A stretch of DNA of 60,418 nt from Candidatus Poribacteria bacterium (GTDB lineage Bacteria; Poribacteria; WGA-4E; WGA-3G): contig JAJDWI010000128.1 in NCBI GenBank assembly GCA_022825665.1, forward strand, positions 1 to 60,418, written 5' to 3'. The translations under genes were made by a program, and so were the position numbers. Below the pieces are notes generated by a model that was not told the origin of the DNA, did not search any database, and saw only the letters and a list, made by a program, of their open reading frames with translations. Of the stretch, positions 44,421 to 53,383 are shown in pieces. How positions within the stretch are numbered: the stretch's first letter is position 1; every line of letters begins with the position of its first letter.

Positions 44421-47400
44421 TTATTCGTCAAGATTGTAATAAAGCATATCCTTATCCCACATGCTCACGTAAACTGTATTTTCCTCAACAGCGAGGGAAG
44501 TTACCCGTTCAGGTATATCAGGAATAACTTGTTCCCATGTTCCGTCTTGTAAGCGATAAACACCTGTGTCTTTGGTAGAACCGTAGAGGGTATCTTGGTC
44601 AACTGCCAGTTTTTCTATAATTAGGTTTGTGCCTGCTGCATTGGTTATAGATCGCCAGTTTTTCCCATTCTCTGACGTAGCCACACCTGCGTCTGTTGCC
44701 ACATAGACATTAGGTCCAACAAATACAATCTCTTTAAATGCTCTAACAGGAAATGGCAGAGCAGGTGTGAGATTGAGCCAATTATTTCCTGTATCAAACG
44801 ATACGACAAGATTGCCATCCCATTTTCCGACGTAAACGGTGTCATCTAAAACGGCAAGTTTGAATCCACCTGTCCAAGTTCTGAGAATATCGTCAATTTT
44901 TTCCTGTGACAGACCTTCACGTTCATAAGCCTTTGCAGCGTCCATATATATAAGGTGCCCCGTCTCTTCCACACCTGTGTCATACCACTCTGTATCTCCC
45001 CGCTTGCATCGGAAGAGCTTAAAATTATATTCTAAGTAAAACGTGTTACCACTGACTGCAAACGCACCAGATAAACCCGATTCTATAAGTCGGTACTGTG
45101 TCTGAAAAAGATCATTTTGATAAAGTTTTTCTTCACTTAGAATATCGCCTTTCGCTATCTGGCTGAAGAACTGGTCTGCCCCCAAAAAATTATTTTTCAA
45201 CTGTTCAGCGAACGATTTTTCTGATAAGTCCAAATCCCCTTTTTTACCTTTAAACCAAAGGTCGTTCAATTGTCTTGAATTAAAGGATGGTATGTCCTCT
45301 ATAGGCATTATATTACCATCTTCAGAGATGTGATATATACTTATTTGCAGTGATTTATCTATAACACCTCTTCCTTTTGCATAGAGTATATTATCGCATT
45401 TATTAATTTGTCTAAAGGATGGTGGTGCTCTACCTATAGATGTAATAGGGACTCCTATCTGAACAGTCTTCCAGGATTTGCCTTTGTCTGTGGTTTTTGC
45501 TATTTCTCCTGCTATTAGTCCGTAGAGAGTAGATGGGATGTTCTGTCCCTTATTGTTTTTCCTATTGACGATAAGGCTATCTATTGGAAGCGAATTCTCT
45601 GGTGTGAAATTTATCGTCTCCCAAGATTTACCTGTATCTGTAGAACGAGATAGACCGTCGTCCGGACTACCAACGTAAATAATGCTCTCGTCTATCACCG
45701 CAGCAGGACTAAATTCATCCATTATAGGTGTGGTGTCCGGTGATTGTAAGGGTAACCATGTATTTCCACCATCTTCAGAACGAACCATTCCTCGTTCCAT
45801 CAACAAAAGTGTTTCACCAGCAGCGATAAGTTTGAGATCGGGAGGGTACCCCACTAAAGCCCATGCATTTGTAGGCGTTATATCCTCCCATGATTCTCCA
45901 ATGTCAGTTGATCGGAATACCCACCAATTCCGTTCTTTTTTCCACAATGGATTACTTATTCCTACTACATATAGTCGATCTTTGGTTGCTATGATTGAGG
46001 TTACTCCAATATCTGTATGTCCTTCAATTGCTCTGGTGACCGGGTATTTTAAGTGTTCCCAACTATCAGTGTTCCAGCGATAGAGTCCAGACTTTGTGCC
46101 AGCAAACATTGTGTCTTGGGTCTCTACTACAGTGGTAAGTGGTCCGGGAAATTCGTTGATTGCATCATTCCATGTCTTTCCGTTATCATCAGAACGAAAA
46201 ACAGTGTTATCAGAAAAAATGAGATAAATAGCATGCTTTGTTGTCGCAAAATTTAAGAGTATCCTATTGTGATCTACTGGAAAGGCATAAAGAAACTTCC
46301 ACGTCTTACCATCATCTTCTGAAGCGAATAGCCTTTGTTTGGACAGTAGCATATAGAGGGTATTGTTCCATTTTTTCATAGGCGCGAACCTACTATAATC
46401 AGTATCCAGCGTTTTTACATTGGAGATTTGTTGCCATTCTTCCGTATCGGTGATAAATTTGTAGACTTCTCCATAAAAATAGGTGAATAGTTCTCCATCA
46501 GATGTTGCGGTTAGACCTCCTACATCACTCCCTTTTACTGGTCCGGACTGTATCCATTGTTGCTTAGGAACAGAAACGTCTTCTCCTTCTGCTTCTGCGG
46601 AAGCCAATAATATCTCATTAGGTTTTTGACCGTTGTTATCACTCTTACTAACTATGTTTGGAGTCCCTATTTGATTTTGAATATCTGGTTCTGTGTCAAT
46701 GTTCAGTATAACAGGTGATTCAACGAGTTCAACCGTTGTCCTTGCTTGTGCATCTAAAGAATAAGGTTGTTGAAAACGCAGGAAATATTGACTGCCTAAT
46801 CCAAGTAACAGGACAAGCAAAACGGCACTTGAAACAGCAACTGCCCACGGCACTAAAGGTTTGCCTCCTGTAGGTGCAGCCGGTTTTAGTCGTTCGATTT
46901 CACGCATAATGTTTTCTGTTAGATGTGGTGTGATTTGGTAATTCTCTAAAGCCTCTCTAATCATCGTTTCCTCCTTCTTTAATAGTTGCCGTGCACGGTA
47001 GAGTCGATTCTTTATTGCACTTACCGATACACCTAAAAACTTGCTAATCTCCTCATACGTCATTCCCCCGAGGTAGTGTAACGTGATGATAGTGCGGTCA
47101 CTTTCCTGTAGCTTCTCAAGCAATTTCTTAACAACTTCGCGCTTTGCCTCTGCTGTTGTTCTCTCGTTTTCTGCACTGATATAGCTGGAATAGGTTGCTT
47201 TTTCCAGATCTGCATTATTGATGTTATCCAACGATTGTGTCTGCAATCGTTTCTTACGTTGCCACGCCTTGCATCGATTTGCCGCTATGACATAGAGCCA
47301 ACTCTCAAAAGACCTTGGTTCCTTCAACGTTGACAATCTTTGATATACCTTCAGAAATGTATCCTGGGCTATTTCCTCAGCGATATGGAAATCTTGAATC

Positions 47401-47513
47401 TTCCGCCAAGCAAGTGCATGCACAGACTTTTGATATTTTTTGACGAGTTCGGAGAATGCCGTATCATCACCGTCAAGGACACGTTGAATGAGTTCGACAT
47501 CAACATTTTTCAT
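44421..47513 (-). CDS. ECF sigma factor fused to a membrane span and Asp-box propeller (copy 2)
   Basis: A 1030-residue paralogue of the 35623 gene. Sigma region 2 (DDTAFSELVKKYQKS, EIAQDTFLKVYQRLSTLK) and region 4 (DRTIITLHYLGGMTYEEISK) are followed by a linker and span that are almost identical to copy 1 from residue 138 to about 258. The outward part holds about eight Asp boxes (SEDDGKTW, SDDNGKTW, STDIGESW, STDTGKSW, SFDTGNNW) but is much more diverged, with a 30-residue longer insert. So the output half and span are kept or converted while the sensor varies. The ECF-like promoter at 47563-47589 matches copy 1. FGE-like gene follows after 235 bases. Confidence 0.88.
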   Translation of the reverse strand: MKNVDVELIQRVLDGDDTAFSELVKKYQKSVHALAWRKIQDFHIAEEIAQDTFLKVYQRLSTLKEPRSFESWLYVIAANRCKAWQRKKRLQTQSLDNINNADLEKATYSSYISAENERTTAEAKREVVKKLLEKLQESDRTIITLHYLGGMTYEEISKFLGVSVSAIKNRLYRARQLLKKEETMIREALENYQITPHLTENIMREIERLKPAAPTGGKPLVPWAVAVSSAVLLVLLLGLGSQYFLRFQQPYSLDAQARTTVELVESPVILNIDTEPDIQNQIGTPNIVSKSDNNGQKPNEILLASAEAEGEDVSVPKQQWIQSGPVKGSDVGGLTATSDGELFTYFYGEVYKFITDTEEWQQISNVKTLDTDYSRFAPMKKWNNTLYMLLSKQRLFASEDDGKTWKFLYAFPVDHNRILLNFATTKHAIYLIFSDNTVFRSDDNGKTWNDAINEFPGPLTTVVETQDTMFAGTKSGLYRWNTDSWEHLKYPVTRAIEGHTDIGVTSIIATKDRLYVVGISNPLWKKERNWWVFRSTDIGESWEDITPTNAWALVGYPPDLKLIAAGETLLLMERGMVRSEDGGNTWLPLQSPDTTPIMDEFSPAAVIDESIIYVGSPDDGLSRSTDTGKSWETINFTPENSLPIDSLIVNRKNNKGQNIPSTLYGLIAGEIAKTTDKGKSWKTVQIGVPITSIGRAPPSFRQINKCDNILYAKGRGVIDKSLQISIYHISEDGNIMPIEDIPSFNSRQLNDLWFKGKKGDLDLSEKSFAEQLKNNFLGADQFFSQIAKGDILSEEKLYQNDLFQTQYRLIESGLSGAFAVSGNTFYLEYNFKLFRCKRGDTEWYDTGVEETGHLIYMDAAKAYEREGLSQEKIDDILRTWTGGFKLAVLDDTVYVGKWDGNLVVSFDTGNNWLNLTPALPFPVRAFKEIVFVGPNVYVATDAGVATSENGKNWRSITNAAGTNLIIEKLAVDQDTLYGSTKDTGVYRLQDGTWEQVIPDIPERVTSLAVEENTVYVSMWDKDMLYYNLDE

Positions 47514-47562
47514 CGGACACCTCGGGTAAAGGTTATTACATCATTTCACATCAACATATAGT

Positions 47563-47589
47563 GACGCGAGTTGAAGGAAAAAAGTCTCA
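47563..47589 (-). promoter_or_regulatory. ECF-type promoter of sigma-propeller copy 2
   Basis: TGAGAC (47589-47584) and CGTC (47566-47563) on the minus strand with 17 bases between, followed by a conserved AT-rich leader (TATATGTTGATGTGAAATGATG against TATATATTAACATGAAATGATG at copy 1). Confidence 0.6.
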
Positions 47590-47636
47590 TAATTCTGATA
47601 AAAATAGAAGGAAGGAGGATAGAGGTAAGTCGGTTA

Positions 47637-47977
47637 GTATTAGACTTCCGAGAAATGGTCAAGACAGCGATTTCGGAGAAAGATCCTGTGTTTGAAAAAG
47701 TCCATCTTTTTTGTGAAGATGAGTCAAGGTTTGGTCTGCATCCTTTTTCATATCGGTGTATTACCTTGCCCGGTATCAAACCGATCAGCAAAATCAGTTG
47801 GACTTATGAGAATTTTTATTGTATATGGTGCTGTAGAACCGATGACAGGAGATAGTTTTCCTTGAAATGCCTCGGCTCAATAGTGCCTGTTTTCAAATAT
47901 TCCTTGATGAGTTTGCTAAGGTCTATCCTGTGTCTCTGATCACTTGCGGTAAAATTTCAATCTCAATAGACACATAA
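47637..47977 (+). pseudogene. IS630-family transposase remnant
   Basis: The frame from about 47637 reads LDFREMVKTAISEKDPVFEK, VHLFCEDESRFGLHPFSYR and GIKPISKISWTYENFY, the start of an IS630/Tc1-type DDE catalytic domain (first Asp in EDESRFG). The remainder, FLEMPRLNSACFQIFLDEFAKVYP, continues in another frame up to TAA 47975-47977, so a frameshift lies near 47811-47855. The N-terminal DNA-binding part and the C-terminal catalytic residues are missing. It is dead. It sits just upstream of the promoter of sigma copy 2, which limits that intergenic region. Confidence 0.7.
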
Positions 47978-47982
47978 TCAAA

Positions 47983-48183
47983 GTAGTAGGCACACTCCGT
48001 GTACCGTACACCAAATTAGCGGACGGCACACCAAATCAACGGTATGAACGCCTGATGAAGATTAAGAAATAAATTCGGTAATTCAGTATTGAAGTCCAGC
48101 GCGCTTACAGGTTTTAAGGACATTAATATTACCGAAAGAATAAATTAACCTTCATTAGGCGTTCCCCGGAGTGTGCCTGCTAC
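47983..48183. repeat. MITE-like 201-base palindromic element
   Basis: GTAGTAGGCACACTCCG (47983-47999) and CGGAGTGTGCCTGCTAC (48167-48183) are inverted ends with one mismatch. Inside, GAACGCCTGATGAAG...TTCGGTAA pairs imperfectly with TTACCGAA...CTTCATTAGGCGTTC, so nearly the whole unit can fold back. It follows the IS630 remnant by 5 bases and shares the ATTACCGAATYTATTT piece with 11389-11402. Confidence 0.7.
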
Positions 48184-48225
48184 CTTTAATCAACTGTAAG
48201 ATAAGGTATTTGCTCCTCATCTTAT

Positions 48226-49737
48226 TTATGCGCCTGAAGTGCGCGGCACTGGCAGCACCTCTTTGCCCATTTCTGCAAACAATAACTTCATCACCAGTTC
48301 CGCTTTCAACGCTGCATGTTCAGATGAATTCCAGAGGTTGTTGACCTCCCCTGGATCCTTATGCATGTCAAACAACTCCCCATACTCGCGGTTGTAATAG
48401 ACGGTAAGTTTATAACGATCATCAACGTAGGTTTTCACATGGACAGTCGTCGGTTCATGATGGTTCTCAACGATGATATGGTCACGTGCTTGTGCTTCCT
48501 GTCCATACCAGACCGGTGTTTGATCTACACCTGTCATTGGAAGTGGAATATCAATTCCTGCAGCACTGAGGAACGACGGTGCCAAATCCACTAAAGTCTG
48601 TAATGCATCAGACTGTGTTCCTGCAGGCACAACCCCTGGATATCGCACGATGTACGGCACCCTGATCACATCTTCGTAGTGAAACGCACCCTTAGCAATC
48701 AGACCATGCTGCCCGTAGAAATGTCCATGATCCGAAGTAAAGACTACCAACGTATTATCAGCAAGTCCAAGTTCATCAAGTTTCCCCAAGATGTTGCCGA
48801 TATACTTATCCATTAGACTTACCATGCCGTAATAGACAGCAATATCTTTAGCAAGCTTATCCCGATCATGTAGATGTGATCTGAATCCGTGAATACCTTT
48901 TCCACTTTCGCGCCATTCGGAGAAATCGGGTTTTTTCTGTTGCGTCATTTGGAAGTGAATTGGATTCTTGTCATGTTCACCTTCAGTTACCGAAGGTACT
49001 GTCAACGATTCTGGATCGTACATCGTATCCCACGGTTCCGGTACAAGATATTTCGGGTGCGGATCAAAGAAACTTGCCCATAAGAAAAAGTTCTCTCCGT
49101 TCTGCTGATATGCTTCCATGAGAGCATTGGTGCGTTCAGCAATCCATGTATCGTAATGAAATTCTTCGGGGATAGGCCAATGATGGTATTGTCCTCTGGC
49201 GTTTCCTGTCGGTGGTGCGTAATAGTCGCGCCAATTTGTAAGTCCTTTCTCTTCCATCCAGATGGCGTAATGTTGTCCAACATGTGCTTCATCGGCGTGG
49301 TTACGCGCAAGTTCAACGTGTTCAAATCCGTAAAACGGATCGTTAAAGTCACGCCAGAAATCTAAGTCTTGTAGGATAGGATAAGATTCCAGCGATGGGA
49401 ATTCGTCTGAACCATGTAGCGGTTGGAAATGTGCTTTACCGACCAGAGCAGTGCGGTAACCTGCGTCCGTGAAGTCCTCACCAACGGTATGTTCATTTTC
49501 TAAGAGTTTTGTTCCGAGAGACCATGCCCCGTGTTGACTCGGATATTTACCTGTAATAATGGATGCGCGCGTTGGTGTGCATGTTGGGTTTGGACAATAG
49601 GCTCTATGAAAAAGTGTACCATCTTGTGCTAAGGAATCTAAGTGAGGCGTTTGAATTTCAGGGTTAAGACAACCTAATGTATTCCAATGTTGTTGGTCAC
49701 TTGTGATAAGCAAAATATTTGGTCTGGTTTTATCCAT
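48226..49737 (-). CDS. Sulfatase (arylsulfatase/choline-sulfatase-like)
   Basis: A 503-residue type I sulfatase that should hydrolyse a sulfate ester with a formylglycine. NPTCTPTRASIITGKYPSQH holds the CxPxR signature with C53 to be converted to formylglycine; ITSDQQ (D14) and VVFTSDHGHFYGQHGLIAKG give metal and sulfate contacts. No signal peptide is seen, so it may act in the cytoplasm, where the neighbouring radical-SAM maturase would modify it. The C-terminal GELFDMHKDPGEVNNLW is the usual sulfatase tail. Likely substrates are sulfated glycans or choline sulfate; none is proven. Confidence 0.93.
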   Translation of the reverse strand: MDKTRPNILLITSDQQHWNTLGCLNPEIQTPHLDSLAQDGTLFHRAYCPNPTCTPTRASIITGKYPSQHGAWSLGTKLLENEHTVGEDFTDAGYRTALVGKAHFQPLHGSDEFPSLESYPILQDLDFWRDFNDPFYGFEHVELARNHADEAHVGQHYAIWMEEKGLTNWRDYYAPPTGNARGQYHHWPIPEEFHYDTWIAERTNALMEAYQQNGENFFLWASFFDPHPKYLVPEPWDTMYDPESLTVPSVTEGEHDKNPIHFQMTQQKKPDFSEWRESGKGIHGFRSHLHDRDKLAKDIAVYYGMVSLMDKYIGNILGKLDELGLADNTLVVFTSDHGHFYGQHGLIAKGAFHYEDVIRVPYIVRYPGVVPAGTQSDALQTLVDLAPSFLSAAGIDIPLPMTGVDQTPVWYGQEAQARDHIIVENHHEPTTVHVKTYVDDRYKLTVYYNREYGELFDMHKDPGEVNNLWNSSEHAALKAELVMKLLFAEMGKEVLPVPRTSGA

Positions 49738-49809
49738 ATATATCCTTTTGTGTCTTCCATCAAGTCAGAAAAACGCTCATATTTATCTTCTCTTTCTACA
49801 TACTACTGC

Positions 49810-51120
49810 TTAAGTCTGTTTTCCTAAACAGCACTGCTTATATTTTCGTCCACTTCCGCATGGACAAGGAGAATTCCGTCCGATTTTCTTTGACGATGTG
49901 GTAACGGTCTGAGGTCTTACAGTATTACTTCTACGTTTGGGTTGCTGACGTTCCAGCATAATCGGTATAATGCTATTTGCGGGTTTTCCTGCTTGTAGAG
50001 CCGAAGCCATGAGTTTCATCGGTTCATCAATGTGATTAAAAAAATGTTTATAACCCGCACAAAGGTAATTCAAACCGTCTTCTCCATCTGGCGTTTTAAT
50101 AATACGGTTTTTTGGACAACCACCATTGCAAACGAACTTTACTTCACAGTTAAGACAGTATTCCGGTAGTGTATCTCGTTTATCAGTTCCAAATTTACGC
50201 TGAAAAGTTGAATCTACGAGGTCTGCTAATGGTGTCTCTTCTACGTTACCGAGGAAGTAATCAGGTGTGACGTAATGGTCGCAGGAGTAGAGATCGCCAT
50301 TATGTTCAATTGCCATCGCATCTCCACAAGTTTCATTAAAGACACACAGGCTTGGGTTATATCCTAACCATGCCTCTAATGCGACATCAAAGATCTGCAC
50401 AAAGACTTTTCCAATGTCACGGACGACCCATTCATCAAAAATAGTGGAGAGAAATTTGCCGTACTGTTTTGCTGTGACAGTGCGTGGAGATACATTCTTC
50501 CCATCAAAATGCTCAACTGCGGGAATAAACTGCATGAACTCAGCACCCAGTTCTTTGAAATAGGCGTATATTTCCTTGGGGTAATCAGCATTGTGTCTAT
50601 TGACAACACAGAGTATATTATAATCAACATTATGCTTCTGTAAAATGCGTAACCCGCGTAAAACCTGTTCTGATGATGGACGACCGCGTTTATCATAACG
50701 GTATTTGTCATGAATTTCAGGTGGTCCGTCAATACTTATCCCGATTAGAAATTTGTTCTGCTTGAAGAATCGTCCCCATTCGTCGTCAAGTAGAGTTGCG
50801 TTGGTTTGAAATGTGTTCTGGATCGTCATACCAGTGCGTCTATATTTCTGCTGGTACCGGATTGCCTGTCGAAAAAAATCAACCCCCATTAACGTCGGTT
50901 CGCCCCCTTGCCATGCAAAAGTGACCTCGTTAACCTGCTGTGCTTCAATATATTGTTTGACGTAGTTCTCCAAAGTCTCATCAGTCATCCTGAAAGAGCG
51001 AGTTTCGGGGTAGAGTTCCTCTTTTTCCAGATAAAAGCAGTATTCGCAATCTAAATTGCATATCGGTCCTATCGGCTTTGTCATCACATGGAATGCGCGC
51101 GGGGATTTGGGTTGAACCAT
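49810..51120 (-). CDS. Anaerobic sulfatase-maturating enzyme (radical SAM/SPASM) with SEC-C tail
   Basis: A 436-residue radical-SAM enzyme that oxidises the active-site Cys or Ser of sulfatases to formylglycine. CNLDCEYCFYLEKEELYP (C21, C25, C28) binds the SAM cluster; the SPASM auxiliary-cluster cysteines appear in CVFNETCGDAMA, DLYSCDHYV and CLNCEVKFVCNGGCPKN. The last 20 residues (NSPCPCGSGRKYKQCC) are a SEC-C zinc motif, an extra found in some family members. AGGAGG precedes the ATG. It lies directly upstream of the sulfatase gene on the same strand, 72 bases apart, and that protein is its evident substrate. Confidence 0.93.
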   Translation of the reverse strand: MVQPKSPRAFHVMTKPIGPICNLDCEYCFYLEKEELYPETRSFRMTDETLENYVKQYIEAQQVNEVTFAWQGGEPTLMGVDFFRQAIRYQQKYRRTGMTIQNTFQTNATLLDDEWGRFFKQNKFLIGISIDGPPEIHDKYRYDKRGRPSSEQVLRGLRILQKHNVDYNILCVVNRHNADYPKEIYAYFKELGAEFMQFIPAVEHFDGKNVSPRTVTAKQYGKFLSTIFDEWVVRDIGKVFVQIFDVALEAWLGYNPSLCVFNETCGDAMAIEHNGDLYSCDHYVTPDYFLGNVEETPLADLVDSTFQRKFGTDKRDTLPEYCLNCEVKFVCNGGCPKNRIIKTPDGEDGLNYLCAGYKHFFNHIDEPMKLMASALQAGKPANSIIPIMLERQQPKRRSNTVRPQTVTTSSKKIGRNSPCPCGSGRKYKQCCLGKQT

Positions 51121-51561
51121 TTGATTTGCCTCCTGTTTTGAATCTCAAATAAAGTTTAGCACAATCCTGATTATACAACAAGAAAAAAGTGGTACCGTAC
51201 AGAGGCATTCAATTTTCGATTTTTCTGTCTGAATAGCAAAAGACTCTGGTTTTTCAGAATCTCGGATTACTCAGACTACTCGGGTTTTTGAGTTTGTGGT
51301 GGTGTTGATGTTTCTTTTATCTGAATCGCGGAAGATAGTCATACTAAGTTGCGCTCTTGAACAAGATGAGATTCAGCAGTTGCTGAATGCTTGGGATGAG
51401 GCGTTTGATGTTAAACCCAAAGGTAAGTTGGCAACAACGTGGGAGCGGGTAAAGTCTACACGTTAATTTGATTTATGTATTAGGGCACCACTTACATAGT
51501 TGTGCCCCATACAAACTAACATCCTCTTTCTCCTCTTTCCTGTAAAGCGGGTGACCATATT
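51121..51561. other. Gene-free region around the LamG remnant
   Basis: Apart from the remnant at 51322-51466, this 441-base stretch holds only low-complexity repeats: TCTGAATCGCGGAAG at about 51329 recurs at about 35236, and TCAGA-rich runs at 51221-51290. I see no promoter or RNA gene. Confidence 0.5.
51322..51466 (+). pseudogene. C-terminal remnant of a secreted LamG-type protein
   Basis: A short open stretch reads CALEQDEIQQLLNAWDEAF and then DVKPKGKLATTWERVKSTR before TAA at 51464-51466. It matches the end of the LamG protein at 14655-15407 (RTLSAGEIEDL...ESKGKLATTWGDLK). No start, signal peptide or body remains. It keeps the GKLATTW tail intact. Confidence 0.6.
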
Positions 51562-53076
51562 TTATTTTCCTATTGACCTATTCTCAGTTTCACTAAATGA
51601 TAGTATTTTCTTTATCTTCCCTGGCTGTGCCCAATTGCATTTTCCTGCTCCGTTAAGTTGTCGCAATAGGTTCAATATTTCTGGATTCTCAAGCGCAGTT
51701 TTTATCCTACACGCTTCATCCTTACTCCAACACGGAATAAACGCATGCATTGCCTGATTTCCTTGCCACATCTGTCCATCTATACTGCTTAGAACAATTG
51801 GGTTAAATTGCTTACTCCCATAAGCCTTCCATATCACTTTGAAAGGTGCAAACGAATATGTGCCAACACCGAGCATAGCCCACCAATTTTCCCTGTTTAT
51901 AACTGCTTGTAGGAGTGTGCCTTTTCGGTTTTGTAAGACATCTTGGTAACTCAGCAGATATGTGAACATTGTGTCGTTTTGTTGGATTTGTTCCCAAGTA
52001 AGTGGTTTTCCTGTCTCCTGATGATAGGGCAGCAGGATCCATTTTTGAGGGGGCAATGTGTGTTGTTCCCATATCTCTTTAGTTGCCAGAGGATAAAGAA
52101 ACGTATCGGGAAGATGTGTAGGTTTGTTGTCAAAAATAAAGACACTATTCGCGCCACATGTATTCACACCTTGTCTCGGTTTTTGTTCAGGTGCCAATCT
52201 AATATCAAGTGTTTCACCGGCATTGAGTTCATCAAGGTTTTGCACGATCCGCCATGGATCGGTAGGATTATTGAACGGTAATGCTTTATGTTCAACCCAT
52301 TTTCCATCCAATTCCTTGAAATACGAAACAGGAAAGTTCTGTAGTTTATCACCTTGGAATCTTGCACAGCAGTATGCGGTGTTAACACCGTCAAACACCT
52401 TAGTAGATGTAAATTCATAGACAGAATCTATGGCAAAATTTCGATATGTATCAGAGAAACTATGTGTACATCTTGTGCTATAACTTCTGAATCCGCTATG
52501 TGCATCATCTCCAAAAAAGAGCGATGTAGGAAGGTAGAAATACCCCTTACCGTTCTCTTTGAGCAATTTCCCTAAAACAACCTTCAGTACTAATGCTGCA
52601 ATGTCAACGCGGGAAGACCCCAAAAGTGTTCGTTGTAGATTCGCAACAAGTCCTTCTTGAATGAAATAAGGCTTTAAGTGTTTTTTATACCTCGTAGGCA
52701 AGTCTCCGAAGTTTGCCCAAGGCGGATTCCCAATCAGAATGTCATATTTTCCATCATGCGTCTCGGTAATAATATCTTGGCAATAGAGCTGTGTGGTAGG
52801 AAACTCAATGCCAAATTCGCGTTGGATGTCTTTTTTAAACTGATCAAGATTTACGGATGCTAACTCAATGAGTGTGAGTCGGGACAAGCGTTCAGGGGTG
52901 ATAGGGATTCCCTTTTTCCGTGCGATATGTAGCATCGCACGCACGAATGCTCCTTGTCCAGCTGTGGGGTCACAGATATGTGCGCCATCAAGCCATGCAT
53001 CAAAAATGTCCCATTTGTTGATGAGCCATTCTGCCCATTTTTGTGGGGTAAAAACTTGTCCTATCTGTCTTTTCAT
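51562..53076 (-). CDS. Eco57I-type adenine-specific DNA methyltransferase
   Basis: A 504-residue N6-adenine methyltransferase. MKRQIGQVFTPQKWAEWLI is the standard opening of this group; ICDPTAGQGAFVRAML (34-49) is the SAM-binding motif I, and ILIGNPPWANF (113-123, NPPW) the catalytic motif IV. The last 300 residues are a target-recognition region and no nuclease motif is visible, so it is more likely a modification enzyme than a type IIG fusion. I use ATG 53076 rather than TTG 53112. It is divergent from the second methyltransferase at 53384. The gene converges on no partner. Confidence 0.88.
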   Translation of the reverse strand: MKRQIGQVFTPQKWAEWLINKWDIFDAWLDGAHICDPTAGQGAFVRAMLHIARKKGIPITPERLSRLTLIELASVNLDQFKKDIQREFGIEFPTTQLYCQDIITETHDGKYDILIGNPPWANFGDLPTRYKKHLKPYFIQEGLVANLQRTLLGSSRVDIAALVLKVVLGKLLKENGKGYFYLPTSLFFGDDAHSGFRSYSTRCTHSFSDTYRNFAIDSVYEFTSTKVFDGVNTAYCCARFQGDKLQNFPVSYFKELDGKWVEHKALPFNNPTDPWRIVQNLDELNAGETLDIRLAPEQKPRQGVNTCGANSVFIFDNKPTHLPDTFLYPLATKEIWEQHTLPPQKWILLPYHQETGKPLTWEQIQQNDTMFTYLLSYQDVLQNRKGTLLQAVINRENWWAMLGVGTYSFAPFKVIWKAYGSKQFNPIVLSSIDGQMWQGNQAMHAFIPCWSKDEACRIKTALENPEILNLLRQLNGAGKCNWAQPGKIKKILSFSETENRSIGK

Positions 53077-53383
53077 TCCATCAAGGATACCAATTATCGT
53101 TGCTTTTCGCAAGGATTAATCGAGCAACCGTGAAAAGGAGTTTATGTTGTAGGTCGGAGCGAGTAAAACGTCGTCCGACATGTATGATTTCATTGAGTTT
53201 CTATGTCGGAGTCGCTACACTCGCTCCGACCTACGATTCTCAATTTTGACATTCACGCTTGTAAAATTATATGTTAGAATTACTAAGAACTAAATAACCT
53301 ATGTTTTAAGCTTTCGCTTGATTTTTCTAAGTAGGTATGGTATTATTTGAAACTTACCATTAGCAGCATAGAGGCATAATCCA
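53077..53383. other. Divergent intergenic region with a palindromic repeat
   Basis: These 307 bases separate two divergent methyltransferase genes. GTAGGTCGGAGCGAGT at 53149 pairs with ACTCGCTCCGACCTAC ending at 53234, an 86-base inverted repeat of the family also seen at 17873 and 35066. Promoters for both genes must lie here but no clear boxes are visible. Confidence 0.6.

Noticed and set aside
45682-46083. Plus-strand open frame of 133 codons
   Set aside because: Antisense to the propeller part of sigma copy 2 and matches nothing.
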